Assembly: GCF_900103885.1 (NCBI RefSeq)
Contig: NZ_FNIM01000019.1
Coordinates: 1-49,515, forward strand
From: Actinomyces ruminicola
GTDB taxonomy: Bacteria; Actinomycetota; Actinomycetes; Actinomycetales; Actinomycetaceae
Direction of reading: 5' to 3'
DNA: 49,515 nt
In this document: in pieces, positions 9,202 through 18,458 of the stretch
Layout: every line of letters begins with the position of its first letter
Numbering within the stretch: the stretch's first letter is position 1
Program-made: the position numbers and the translations under genes
The notes under the pieces: model-generated
The model's input: the letters and a program-made list of their open reading frames with translations, nothing else
Databases searched by the model: none
What the model was told of the DNA's origin: nothing

Positions 9202-9763
9202 TGAAGTTCCACTCTCCAGTCATGATCTCGTCGACGAACACCGTGTTCCCGTAGGCGGGCTCCCGGGCGAAGACCTCAACACTGGTCATGACCTTCGACG
9301 GGTCATCGAACGGCGGGGTGGCCCTGTGCTGCAGATAGCTGTTGGAGCGCGTCCAGCAACTCGTGGTCTGCCAACCCTCCGCACCGTCGGCGGGCAATGC
9401 CTCCCGGTTCCCGATGCGAATCTCCGTGGTACCCGACCCGTTGAGCCAGCGCAACTCGTGCGCCAGCAGGCCATTGGGGGCTGTCCCACCGATAACGGCC
9501 CACAGGCGTAGCTCGTACACGGAGTCGAGGGCGATCGGCCGGTCTTGGCCTTCCAACCTGGTCGTCAATTCCGGCGCCGCCTCCCGGACCAGCAAGGCCC
9601 CAGAGGTGGTGTAGGCGATTCCCTGTACGGGGTCGCCAAGGTCCGCGACATGGCCGAGCGCGGAACGCACCGTCTGCGCCGCGGCATCGCCGGGCCACTG
9701 CCGCACAGACCACGCGCCCTCTTCCAGGACAGCGGTGAGCACGGACCTTGCCTGCTCGTTCAT
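9194..9763 (-). CDS. csx19: Csx19-like type III-D protein (TIGR03984-like)
   Basis: A 189-residue protein starting MNEQARSVLTAVLEEGAW. The ATG at 9761-9763 is well supported: AAGGAGAGG lies just upstream and the start overlaps the previous stop as ATGA. It has no RAMP loop, membrane segment or nuclease motif; the most recognisable part is SVYELRLWAVIGG with AHELRWLNG. Length, position between the double-Cas7 gene and the TIGR03986 genes, and this central motif fit Csx19, a subunit specific to type III-D complexes. Assignment rests on context as much as on sequence, because this family is poorly conserved. Confidence 0.6.
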   Translation of the reverse strand: MNEQARSVLTAVLEEGAWSVRQWPGDAAAQTVRSALGHVADLGDPVQGIAYTTSGALLVREAAPELTTRLEGQDRPIALDSVYELRLWAVIGGTAPNGLLAHELRWLNGSGTTEIRIGNREALPADGAEGWQTTSCWTRSNSYLQHRATPPFDDPSKVMTSVEVFAREPAYGNTVFVDEIMTGEWNFNG

Positions 9764-11505
9764 GACTGCCTCTCCTTGCCGTTGAGAAGGGCGGACCAGC
9801 CCTCCGGTGTGTCGACCTTGATCTGGTCGTTGATGTGGCGGAGCCGGTCCAGAAGCTGCTCCGCAATACTGAGACCGCCGTAGGCGGCAAACTCCCACTT
9901 GCCTCCGGCAATGAGTTCGTCAGGCCCGTCAATTTGCATACGGGTTACCTCCACCTGGCCCATGCCGCGGGTGCCGCGACTGCCCAGCGGCAGGGTGCCG
10001 GTGGACAGCTCGGCCAGAACCAGTCCGAGCAGGCACAGCGCGGCGCGCTGGTAGTCGATGGGCCTGCCGTCAGGCATGCCTGCCAGCAGCATCTGCGGGT
10101 CGACTTCCAACTGAATGTCGTTCCAGCTGACCAGGGGGAACTCCTCACTGTACAGGGCACCGCCCGCCACGCCGCCGGTCCAGCGGTCCCCGGCGTTGTG
10201 CGTCACTTCCCGCGCCTTCGGCTCATCATCCTGGGTAACCGTTGCCAGCGTCTCCAGCACCGTCAGCGCGCCGCGGTGCGCCGTGGTTCCGAACAACAGC
10301 CGCACCAGCAGTGCGTCGTCGGCCAGCTGCTTGTGGACATCAAGTCTGGACCAGTCCGGGTCCTGCTTCGAGGAGGAGTCCACATCTGTTAACAGGACTG
10401 TCCGGGCGATTCGGCTGGCGCGGCCGCGCAGAGCACCGCGGACGGAGCTACCCGGGATCACCAGTGGGCCGGTGCTCTTGCCCTTCAACTCGGTTGAGGG
10501 ATGTGTGCGCAGCGGAAGAGCGGAGTCTGTCTTCTTACGCTCGCCGCCGAGCTCCTCATCGTTGCGCCTGGGCGGTTCGTCCTTCTTGGTCTCGGCCACG
10601 AGTATGCCTGTCGGGCTGTTCCACGAGATCGCTATGCGAATGCGCTCAGGGGGCTTGACGTCGACTGCCTGAATGCGAGTCTGGTCGCCTCCCTGCAGCC
10701 ATGTAGTCAGGCCGGCGGGTGAATCGAGCTGTGTGCGCTTCAGGCTCCATGGCTCGCCGACGTCGTGATTGATCCGGACTCGGCCCCAGCCCGCGCCCTT
10801 CCGCTTGCCGAAGGAGACCAGGCCCGCCTCCAATGCGCCGAGGACAACGGAGAACAGTCGCTCGACGGCGGCGGCGTCGGCGGTGTCCTTCTCAGTGTGC
10901 TTCGCATCTCGCTCGGCCCGATCTTCTTCTGTGTGTTCGCCGTCCTGATCGGAGGAGCCGGAGGCAGTTGTCAGGACGCTTCCTGCCCGTGCGGTGATGC
11001 ACAGGGTCAGTTCCTGGTCTCGAGGGACGATCTCGTGGGCGAACAGGGCCGTGTCGGCGGCTGTGCCCCAATACCGGTCGACGGCGATTCCTGCCCGTAG
11101 CGGCAACTTGTCGGCGGTCGCGACCGATGAGAGTGTGATCGGGTGGACTGTGAGTGCTGAAGCCTGATCGAGCGACCCCCACAGCGCATCAAGGTTGGCG
11201 GCGCCATCGTCTCCATCCTCAGCCCTCGCGACGTGTTTTACGGCGGCGCGCAGGGCGCCCTTGATCGATCGTCCGGTCAGTACTGGGTTGCCGGCGCCGT
11301 CGCGCGCGAATCTGCGGGGAGTCCAAGTCTGCTTCGAATCGTTGCCCTGTTGCGAGGTGCCGTCGGGCTGCGCCGTTGAGGTGCCCTCCGAGTCGGCGCT
11401 GCCGCCATTGATTCGGCTGCGGTCGACTTCCTCCTCCGGGCCTCCCGAGTGGATGGGTGAATCGGTCTTCAGATGGACGGTGAGCTTGTACCTGGTCACG
11501 CTCAT
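9760..11505 (-). CDS. Tandem Cas7 (Csm3-like) RAMP protein, Cas7-2x type
   Basis: A 581-residue protein made of two Cas7-like RAMP domains. Domain 1 (about 1-260) has SPIHSGGPEEEVDRSRI, GRSIKGALRAAVKHVA and the Gly-rich loop GKRKGAGWGRVRI. Domain 2 (about 285-560) has IPGSSVRGALRGRASRIAR and LGSRGTRGMGQVEV. Csm3-type subunits line the crRNA and cut target RNA with an aspartate in a flexible loop; candidate residues here are Asp in EEVDRS (domain 1) and KKTDSALPL (domain 2). A long acidic, low-complexity insertion (SSDQDGEHTEED) sits before the first Gly-rich loop. The start has GAGGAG upstream and an ATGA overlap with the previous gene. Confidence 0.82.
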   Translation of the reverse strand: MSVTRYKLTVHLKTDSPIHSGGPEEEVDRSRINGGSADSEGTSTAQPDGTSQQGNDSKQTWTPRRFARDGAGNPVLTGRSIKGALRAAVKHVARAEDGDDGAANLDALWGSLDQASALTVHPITLSSVATADKLPLRAGIAVDRYWGTAADTALFAHEIVPRDQELTLCITARAGSVLTTASGSSDQDGEHTEEDRAERDAKHTEKDTADAAAVERLFSVVLGALEAGLVSFGKRKGAGWGRVRINHDVGEPWSLKRTQLDSPAGLTTWLQGGDQTRIQAVDVKPPERIRIAISWNSPTGILVAETKKDEPPRRNDEELGGERKKTDSALPLRTHPSTELKGKSTGPLVIPGSSVRGALRGRASRIARTVLLTDVDSSSKQDPDWSRLDVHKQLADDALLVRLLFGTTAHRGALTVLETLATVTQDDEPKAREVTHNAGDRWTGGVAGGALYSEEFPLVSWNDIQLEVDPQMLLAGMPDGRPIDYQRAALCLLGLVLAELSTGTLPLGSRGTRGMGQVEVTRMQIDGPDELIAGGKWEFAAYGGLSIAEQLLDRLRHINDQIKVDTPEGWSALLNGKERQS

Positions 11506-13397
11506 CGGTGGGACTCCTCACCTTCGTTACGGGTGTCCGCGACGGAATCGGGAATGAAACCCTCGGCCTTCTTGCTTCTGAAACTCTCGCGGGTGAGCAG
11601 CGGATGGCCGACGAGGAAGCGGCCGAAGCCCTGAGCCTGCAGCTCTCCGATGCCGGTGCAGGATAGGTGCCTTAACGCTTCCAGCACCTGCCCGGAATTC
11701 GCTTCCGGCGCGGGCCTCACGCGTATCACCGAACCGGCCTGGATCGCCACTCGGGTGGCCCGCGGCTGATGACTCGCCGCCGACCAGGTGTCGATGCGCC
11801 GGTGGCGTAGGCCGGCAACGTACCGGTCGCCGACGGCGCAACGATCGACTCGTTCCACGCCTGCCCCCGCGTTGCGCAGGGTGGTGATCAAATCGTCCAG
11901 GGTGCCGGCGGCTCCCAATTGAGGTGACCGCAGAAGGACGTCGGAGATGAACCAGAGGGTGGTCATGCCCTCCTCATCCCAGCCCCGGCTGTCTGCGGGA
12001 GTCCATGGCTCTACGCCGTCGACGCCGCAGTGCGCCCTCCCGAAGGTTCCGGTCAACCGTCGTGAGCCTAGCTGAGCCGGGCGCGAGAGCACTTTGGGGA
12101 GCTCTGCGCCGAAAACACGCGCCAGGCGCTCGGACAGGATGATCTCCGCCTCCAGGTCTATTCCTGCCGGTAGCGCGCGTACCAGGAACAACTGTCCGGT
12201 GGCCGCGGTGCCCGTGGCAGGGTTGTGCGCGGTCGCCTGGCGGCCCACCAGAGGAGGCGCCCCCAGTGGAATCGGTGTGTCGTCGTCGGCAGCCGCGGGG
12301 AACACGTACCCGCTTCGCTTCGGACTGTGCGTCCGCTCGGGGCTCGGCACTCCAATGAGCCGGTTCCATACGCGAGGGGTAGCGCCCTCATCCGCACCCT
12401 TTTCGGAGGTAAGCACCAGCGGGACGGGTAGCCCGTGGACGCCCTCGCATACGGGCAGAGCATCGGAGACGTACAAGTCGCCGTTGACCACCGCATCGCG
12501 CACCAGTTCCTGGACATCGGGGGACTTCTGGCCCGCGGCCTGCCTGAGGCGACCATGCACCCAGGGCAAAAGGACCGTGCCGCGTAGGAAGTCCTCCGAG
12601 GGGATCTCATTCGATAGGGGAACCGCATATGAGACGACGGGAGAGTCCAGGTGGATGCGCAGCACCGCCCGCTGCCGCTGCTCGGTCTTGGCCCGCTCGG
12701 AAAGACGCGGTGCTTCGATTGCTTTAGAACTCGGTTTCGGCGCCTCGGGGACGGGCTGGGGACGATGGTCGAGTGCCTTCCTGCACCACGTCTCGAACTT
12801 CTCCAGGTCGGCGTGTTCGCCGACGATGATTTCACAGGCACCGTCACCGTTGCTGCGATCCGACCCGATCGCGGGCACCAGGCTCGCGGCCAGGGACAGG
12901 ACCAGGAGGGCGGCGTCTCGCTGAGCGTCGGACCAGGTGATTGCGGCGCCCTGCATGCTCGTATCCAGCAGGGTGACCGAGCCGGTGAGCTTGCAGGCCG
13001 GAGCGCGCTCAATGATGCGCAAATGGTCAGGTTTAGCGGCCCCCGTCCTCTCATCAATGGAGACGCTCACCACTTCATGAGGGCCCAAGGTCGCGTCATC
13101 CGCCTGTGCGTCGGAGAAGGCCACGAGCCGCGGGTCTTCAGCGGTGCCGAATAGCTTGGTCACGAAGCGGTGCCAGGGCCCGGATGAGCGTCCCTCATCC
13201 AGGGCCTCGGCAACGACCTGTGCCTGCTCACGGATGACACCCGCCAGCCCGGTCGCCCGCACCACGATGCGTCCGTCGTCACCACGCTCAATCCGGGAGT
13301 CGACGCCGCCGACCACGCCAGTGCCGGTTCCGATGCCCCAGTCGCTTGTGAAGGTCACGGATACCGGGAAGGTCAGCTTCGAGTCCTGTCGGTTCAT
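11502..13397 (-). CDS. csx10: Cas7-Cas5 (Csx10-like) fusion RAMP protein
   Basis: A 631-residue protein. The N-terminal Cas7 domain (about 1-200) contains GIGTGTGVVGGVDSRIERG, with Asp33 at the place of the Csm3 RNA-cleaving aspartate, then RATGLAGVIREQAQ. After a linker rich in Pro, Lys and Ser (about 205-240) a second RAMP of Csx10/Cas5 type follows (RAVLRIHLDSPVVSYAVPLS, then GELQAQGFGRFLVG at the end). Fusion of Cas7 and Cas5 parts is characteristic of the III-D variant; I do not see a clear separate Cas11 region. It overlaps cas10 by ATGA and has AGGAGG before its ATG, so it is second in the interference operon. Confidence 0.75.
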   Translation of the reverse strand: MNRQDSKLTFPVSVTFTSDWGIGTGTGVVGGVDSRIERGDDGRIVVRATGLAGVIREQAQVVAEALDEGRSSGPWHRFVTKLFGTAEDPRLVAFSDAQADDATLGPHEVVSVSIDERTGAAKPDHLRIIERAPACKLTGSVTLLDTSMQGAAITWSDAQRDAALLVLSLAASLVPAIGSDRSNGDGACEIIVGEHADLEKFETWCRKALDHRPQPVPEAPKPSSKAIEAPRLSERAKTEQRQRAVLRIHLDSPVVSYAVPLSNEIPSEDFLRGTVLLPWVHGRLRQAAGQKSPDVQELVRDAVVNGDLYVSDALPVCEGVHGLPVPLVLTSEKGADEGATPRVWNRLIGVPSPERTHSPKRSGYVFPAAADDDTPIPLGAPPLVGRQATAHNPATGTAATGQLFLVRALPAGIDLEAEIILSERLARVFGAELPKVLSRPAQLGSRRLTGTFGRAHCGVDGVEPWTPADSRGWDEEGMTTLWFISDVLLRSPQLGAAGTLDDLITTLRNAGAGVERVDRCAVGDRYVAGLRHRRIDTWSAASHQPRATRVAIQAGSVIRVRPAPEANSGQVLEALRHLSCTGIGELQAQGFGRFLVGHPLLTRESFRSKKAEGFIPDSVADTRNEGEESHR

Positions 13398-15316
13398 TCC
13401 CCTGCCTCCTGGGTGTCAGCGGTGGAAGCGAGTTGGTCTTGCAGATAGGACACGGGCAGGAGGTCCGCCAGTTCAAGCAGGTCGAACAGCGCGTCGGGCC
13501 CGCCGAGCGCCTTTGCGAGCGCCACCAGATCCTCATCGGAGCTTCCGAGGATGGCGGCCCACTCGTCCCTGATGCGCTCACCGGGTGATTTCCCCGGAGG
13601 CGCGCCTTTGGCGATCCCCTTTTCGACGTCCTCGTCGACCGGTGCCTCGGGATCCGGCTGTGGAGTCGGCCCGGGGGCATTAGCCGCCTCGGGCATGTAC
13701 TGGCGTATGCGGGCGGCGCGCGTCTTCGGGAACGGCACGCGCCGGGTGGGATCGGAGACGTACTCAATGCGCCAGGTGGCCGGATCCGTGCTCTTCTCGG
13801 GAAGTACCCTGCCGATGCCGGTGAACAGGGCGGTCAGACGGCACGCCTCATGCCAGGTCATGTTCCCCGGCGCGTCGGCAGCGGCATCATAGTCCTCGGT
13901 GATGAATCGGTAGGGGCGCTCAGTGAATAATGAGTAGGAGTCGATCAGAGCCTCGTCGTCCAGGAGGGTCGAGTCGAACAGGGCGTGGAAGGTGAGCGTG
14001 GAACAGTACGCGTCCGCGTCTTTTGCAGCCTTGCCCACCTGCTTGGCCTTCTTGATCAGGGTCTCTGCGAGGTCGTAGGCGATGTGAAAGGGGAAGGCAT
14101 ACCTGACGACGGCGATGCCTGCGCCAGCGGTCATGTGACCGTCCTTGTTTCCGAGCGCCGAGAGTAGAGAGTCTTCGGCGGTTTCGCGCTCGAAGGCATC
14201 CAGGAATGCGGCGGTGAAGGGGAGCGCGTAGGCGCCCTCGGTGATGACGGTGGCGTCGTCGCCGCCAAGGATCACCGGGACCACTGGCACGGCCCGGTAG
14301 CCGTGGTCCTTAATTCGTCGTCCACGCAGCTCGTCATCCTTGGCGGACCAGAGGGAGACCTGTGCCCAGGCGCTGTAGAAGGCCGTCTCCATGGCACCCG
14401 CCAGGCGAGTGTTGATCTGCAGGAGGAAGCGCCGGAGGGCGTCGTCGTTGTCCTGACTCACGCCCGTCACCTCGCTGAAGACGTTCGCGGCAACCCTCTG
14501 CTTCGCCTTCTTCAGGTCGCTCATGATCGCGCCCACCCCGTTTCCGTCAATGTGTACGACGGCGACCTTGGACAGGCGGTCGTCGTCGAACTCGGGATCG
14601 GCGTCGAAGAAGTCCTCCAGCTTGTTGAGATCACGCACCAGCAGCCTGCGCAGCTCAGCCGTTTCGTAGGCGCAGGGGTGTCTAGCCCAGAGCTTGCGGT
14701 ACTTCTTGTTCTCATCAAGGCCCTCGTCCACTAAGCGCTGACGGGCTTTGGCGGCTCGGTAGCGCTTGACGCGGCTGGGGAGCGAGTAGGCCATTGAGAG
14801 GTCGGCTGTGGCCTCGTCGCTTGCCACGTTCTTATCAAGTGTCGGCGCGGCGGGAAGGGATGAGTCCTGGGCGCGCATGAGGAACGGCATCTGGGAGAAG
14901 CGAGCTCCGGCGGGTGGGCGGTCGAGCGCGTGTTCGCTGGCGACCATGTGCACCCGGCGGAGGTCCTCGTCGTTTACGTAGATGCTGCCCATCTCGACGT
15001 AAACCCCGGTTACGTCAATACCCGGTGCCCGGGTGTGTGCGATTCGGGTGACTCGACCGATCACCTCCCGCGCGCTGTCCACGGAGTCCGCCAGGAAGAT
15101 GACCTTGCCGGAGGACCGCGACACCCATGGCAGATCAGGCGTGCCCTCCGGGAATGACTGCGCGACGGCGGCGGGGGCATCCGTGGCGTCGAGGACCTCC
15201 TTCGTCCAGTCCTCAAGCCACGTCAGCTGCGCCGACGCCCCGATGTTCTCCCGCAGGCGTGGGGAGGAGAAGATGTAGTTCTGGTTCCCGTTGGTCTCGA
15301 TCATGACGAGCTGCAT
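13394..15316 (-). CDS. cas10: Cas10, type III-D-like, GGDD present and HD absent
   Basis: The large subunit of a type III complex, 640 residues from the ATG at 15314-15316. It begins directly with the D1 palm region (ETNGNQNYIFSSPRLRENIGAS), so the N-terminal HD nuclease domain is missing. Palm 1 has VVHIDGNGVG (Asp257) and palm 2 has the intact cyclase motif GGDD at 351-354, then MTAGAGIAVV. Active Cas10 palms make cyclic oligoadenylates or related nucleotides on target RNA binding. A longer open frame runs upstream to 15541 but has no Cas10-like sequence, and the chosen start has GAGAGG before it. First gene of the minus-strand interference operon. Confidence 0.92.
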   Translation of the reverse strand: MQLVMIETNGNQNYIFSSPRLRENIGASAQLTWLEDWTKEVLDATDAPAAVAQSFPEGTPDLPWVSRSSGKVIFLADSVDSAREVIGRVTRIAHTRAPGIDVTGVYVEMGSIYVNDEDLRRVHMVASEHALDRPPAGARFSQMPFLMRAQDSSLPAAPTLDKNVASDEATADLSMAYSLPSRVKRYRAAKARQRLVDEGLDENKKYRKLWARHPCAYETAELRRLLVRDLNKLEDFFDADPEFDDDRLSKVAVVHIDGNGVGAIMSDLKKAKQRVAANVFSEVTGVSQDNDDALRRFLLQINTRLAGAMETAFYSAWAQVSLWSAKDDELRGRRIKDHGYRAVPVVPVILGGDDATVITEGAYALPFTAAFLDAFERETAEDSLLSALGNKDGHMTAGAGIAVVRYAFPFHIAYDLAETLIKKAKQVGKAAKDADAYCSTLTFHALFDSTLLDDEALIDSYSLFTERPYRFITEDYDAAADAPGNMTWHEACRLTALFTGIGRVLPEKSTDPATWRIEYVSDPTRRVPFPKTRAARIRQYMPEAANAPGPTPQPDPEAPVDEDVEKGIAKGAPPGKSPGERIRDEWAAILGSSDEDLVALAKALGGPDALFDLLELADLLPVSYLQDQLASTADTQEAGE

Positions 15317-15561
15317 GGGGATCCTCTCGGGGTGGGACGGGACGGGACGGGGGCGGATGCCGGGACGCGTGTAGTCTGCCACGTCGGCGTGAGTAGCAAC
15401 ACGGTTTTGGATGAGGAGTCTCAGAACCGATAGTTCATCCTCCGTTCGGCTGACGGAACGCAGCGGTTGGGTGCAGACTCGGGGCGGCTGCGCCCTGCCC
15501 TGCCCGCGGCGGTGCGCCCAGCACCAATGCGACCCCACCACACGGTCAGAGAGGACCTGAC
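15317..15561. promoter_or_regulatory. Divergent control region between cas10 and the ancillary operon
   Basis: A 245-bp gap separates the cas10 operon (left, minus) from the CARF/HEPN operon (right, plus), so both must start here. It contains a G-rich run of GGGAC repeats near 15332-15352 and, just before the right-hand gene, GAGAGGA as ribosome binding site. No sharp -35/-10 pair or operator palindrome stood out. Confidence 0.45.
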
Positions 15562-17973
15562 ATGACTCTGCTTGTACATGTTGTTGGAGAAGCCGACCTC
15601 GGTGTTAGCCAGTGGGATGGCTGCCGGCGACTGGGGAAAGAAGAACTCGCAGCAATTGTTACCGGTCGACGGGAGCAACTCGCTGCCTGCGGTAGCGGTG
15701 AGCAGGTCGCTTGGCTGCTCGGCCTCGGCCCGTCTCCGGCCGGATCCAACACTGAGAGCTTCTTCCCGGAAGGAGGTGCGCGCGGCACACTACGAGCCGA
15801 GCTTGAAGCGGCCGCATCAATCTGTGACCGGCTAGGGGGTGAGGCGGTCGATGACATCGACCTGCTACTGATTGCCACGGCGCACGGGGAGCGGGCCACG
15901 CGGCCGATCGCTGAGGCCATCGTCAGCACACTTCAGCGTAAAGGCGCCGTTCCAGCAGGACTGGTCGGCGGCCGCACCGTGAGAACGCTCGGCTTGTGCA
16001 TCGTGGACGGCCTGCGCGTATCGCGCGAATCGGCTGAGTCGCTGGAGGCGGCAATCGGTGCGTATGACGGCCACGTCGTCCTCGCTATAGCCGGTGGAGC
16101 CACGACGATTCTGGCTGAGGCGGCGGGGGTCGTTGCGGCTACGCATGGGGACGAATGGACTCTCCTCAACGTGGGTCGTCAGGGGAGCCAGGTCGAGTCC
16201 GGCGCCATCGTCGTGGACATGTCCGTGCACGAGGATCCCCTCAGCGGTTGGCTCATGGGACTAGGACTGCCGACTCTCGCGGCGGACGGGGGTACCACTG
16301 CCGATAAAGCCTCTGCCGCGATCGGACGTGCCGTTGGTGTCGGCTCCCGTCAGTCTCCAACGGTTGCGGACCTGGCACTTCTGGTCCAGTGTGATGCGGC
16401 GCGGGGAGACCTGGCGGTTGGGATGGCCCTGCGCGCTTGGACACTGGCCGAGTACTCCCGGCGACTGGCTGAACACCGTGCGCAATACGGTCTTAGTAAG
16501 GAACAGCTGCCTGATCCGAAGCGTGGCATGCCTTTGGGGATGCTGATCCGAGGGATTAAGGAGAAACACGATCGGGGAGAGGAGTTGGCGGCGCCCGAGA
16601 ACTGGCTGTTGGACCACGCTCACCTCAACGAGCTTGGAAAGTCCATGCACCGCCTTGCCACAGCAGATCAGGCGGGCACGGGCGGCAACTACTGCGCATC
16701 GGTGGCCGGGGCCGTAGGACAACCGCCGTCTTGGCTCTCTTGGCCAAACCCGCGCGTGTGTATCCTCACCGCGCACGGGTTGCCCCGTGGGTGCGGTAAA
16801 GGCCGTCCCTCGATTCTTGAGACCCTGATGGCGGATGATCCTGATAGGCAGTTGCGTCAGGCGTGCGATGTGGACGGTGCGTTGCAGCTTGCTGGGTTTC
16901 TCGCCTGCTCTGACGATTCATTCTGTCACGGTAAGCAGGAGGTGGAAGCGCTGGCGGATGCCTTGAGCCGGGAACCTTCCGGAGCCGTACCGTGGGTGTT
17001 TGACCGGTCAGCAACTTGTTGCATGAGCTATGGCGCGACGACGACGGGTGGCGGAGTATCGCCGGACAGTGTGACCGAGCAAATGAGAGACCTACGTGAA
17101 CAGGTCGACAAGTGGCTCGGCAAGCAACCCGAGAGGCCCCGTGCGCTGGTTGTGGCCGCCCTGGGGGAGAAGCCCATCGTGATCGCGCTACTCGCTGCTG
17201 CCCAGCGGTGGGGCGCGCGGCATGGAGTTCCAGTCTTTCTCATGTCATCAGTGGTAGGCGGTGATGGGAGAGAGTATCGGCAGTTCCACCAGTTCGGCCT
17301 GGACCGGGATGTGCGTCACGCGCTGCTTGACGCGGTCACGTTCTGCCTGGATCGTTTGGACCTGCGCACCGCGGCGCGCTTGCTTGCCTTGGGTGATCCT
17401 GCTATGGAGACGCATGCGGAGTCTGCCCGTTCTCTCGCCGACGAACTGGCGGCTTCAGTGCCCGATGATGGAGTCGATCAGCGCGCGGGAACCGTCTTGG
17501 ATGTTCTCGACTACGTTGCCGAGACGATAGACCATGTTCCCGATGACGCCAAAGCACGCCTGGGAACGATTGTCGGCGAGCTTTTGGCTGAGCGCATTAA
17601 GGGCAACCGTGATGGAACGGTATTGGCCATCAATACTGGAGACAGTAAGAGCCTTAAGGCTACGTCTGAGGAAGCGTCCACGCTGCTGCGCCTGTTGATC
17701 ATGGTGCGCAACAAGCTGCCTACCACTCACGGATCTCTGGCTCTCCAGGCTGCGGTGGGCCAGGTGCTGAAGAACAACGCGGATCCTGCTCGTGCCTCCT
17801 GTTCGTACGCGGACCTCCTAACGGCTGCTGTGGCCGCTGTACGCTGTGAGTATTGCGGGAGGATTGTGGCCGCAACGTGGGCGAAGGAGATGAATGAGCT
17901 GCGCCGAGCGGTTGACGAGTTGAAGGATTCGAGTTATGGGTTGGCGACAGCTGTTTCTAGGAGCGACTCTTGA
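15562..17973 (+). CDS. CARF-HEPN (Csm6/Csx1-like) ancillary ribonuclease candidate with internal duplication
   Basis: An 803-residue soluble protein next to cas10. Two halves repeat the same plan. Half 1 has a strand ending in TAHG ([12 protein letters not shown], 98-109) and [19 protein letters not shown] (171-189); half 2 has VCILTAHG (399-406) and [20 protein letters not shown] (529-548) followed by [10 protein letters not shown]. These look like CARF-type Rossmann units. The C-terminal helical region carries RNKLPTTH (R716-H723), which fits the HEPN RNase motif R-N-x5-H; half 1 has a weaker RRLAEH at 300-305 in a helical stretch. Csm6/Csx1 proteins degrade RNA when bound to cyclic oligoadenylate. 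Function here is inferred. First gene of a three-gene coupled operon; GAGAGGA precedes the ATG. Confidence 0.7.
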   Translation: MTLLVHVVGEADLGVSQWDGCRRLGKEELAAIVTGRREQLAACGSGEQVAWLLGLGPSPAGSNTESFFPEGGARGTLRAELEAAASICDRLGGEAVDDIDLLLIATAHGERATRPIAEAIVSTLQRKGAVPAGLVGGRTVRTLGLCIVDGLRVSRESAESLEAAIGAYDGHVVLAIAGGATTILAEAAGVVAATHGDEWTLLNVGRQGSQVESGAIVVDMSVHEDPLSGWLMGLGLPTLAADGGTTADKASAAIGRAVGVGSRQSPTVADLALLVQCDAARGDLAVGMALRAWTLAEYSRRLAEHRAQYGLSKEQLPDPKRGMPLGMLIRGIKEKHDRGEELAAPENWLLDHAHLNELGKSMHRLATADQAGTGGNYCASVAGAVGQPPSWLSWPNPRVCILTAHGLPRGCGKGRPSILETLMADDPDRQLRQACDVDGALQLAGFLACSDDSFCHGKQEVEALADALSREPSGAVPWVFDRSATCCMSYGATTTGGGVSPDSVTEQMRDLREQVDKWLGKQPERPRALVVAALGEKPIVIALLAAAQRWGARHGVPVFLMSSVVGGDGREYRQFHQFGLDRDVRHALLDAVTFCLDRLDLRTAARLLALGDPAMETHAESARSLADELAASVPDDGVDQRAGTVLDVLDYVAETIDHVPDDAKARLGTIVGELLAERIKGNRDGTVLAINTGDSKSLKATSEEASTLLRLLIMVRNKLPTTHGSLALQAAVGQVLKNNADPARASCSYADLLTAAVAAVRCEYCGRIVAATWAKEMNELRRAVDELKDSSYGLATAVSRSDS

Positions 17974-18458
17974 GTATCACATTCGTAGCTGCATGGGTGC
18001 AGCGGGAACCATTGACTCTGGTCAACCTCACCCCGCACGAGGTGATCCTGCACCTGGACGGCGGGCCGCTGCGGCTGCCGGCATCCGACGTCGTGCCCCG
18101 GCTGCTGCTGTCCGAGGGGCGGCAGGAGACCCTCGTCGTCAACGACCCCGAGTACCCCGGCGAGGCCGCCAGTGTGCGGGAGGTGCCTATCGCCGTCGGC
18201 GCCACCTGGCTCGGGATCGACCCGCCCCTGCCCGAGCCGCGCCCGGGCACCGTCTACGTGACCAGCCGGGTGGTGGCCGAGCACTTCCCCGAGCGCAGCG
18301 ACCTGGTCTGGCCCGACGACCTGATCCGCGACGCCGACGGACAGGTGGTCGGTGCCCGCCGCCTGGGCTGCCTGCCGAGACCGGTCCTGCCGAGGCCTTG
18401 CGACGACGGCGCGCAGGGCGATCAGGATGGGCGCCCCCGAACCGAGGAGGAACGATGA
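17970..18458 (+). CDS. Small protein of unknown function in the type III ancillary operon
   Basis: A 162-residue protein read from a TTG start: AGGAG lies 8 nt upstream and TTGA overlaps the previous stop. The core reads [13 protein letters not shown] (residues 17-29), LRLPASD, then [25 protein letters not shown] and [13 protein letters not shown]. From memory this NLTPHEV pattern occurs in small proteins of actinobacterial phages and mobile elements, without known function. No membrane segment or nuclease motif is seen. The DNA is visibly richer in GC than the genes on both sides, suggesting a separate origin. The last 30 residues are disordered. Its tight coupling to the two neighbours suggests a shared role, perhaps controlling the signal or the effectors. 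Confidence 0.75.
   Translation: MSITFVAAWVQREPLTLVNLTPHEVILHLDGGPLRLPASDVVPRLLLSEGRQETLVVNDPEYPGEAASVREVPIAVGATWLGIDPPLPEPRPGTVYVTSRVVAEHFPERSDLVWPDDLIRDADGQVVGARRLGCLPRPVLPRPCDDGAQGDQDGRPRTEEER

Noticed and set aside
15317-15541. N-terminal extension of Cas10 as an HD domain
   Set aside because: No HD pair and no helical nuclease pattern; the ribosome site and Cas10-like start are at 15316.
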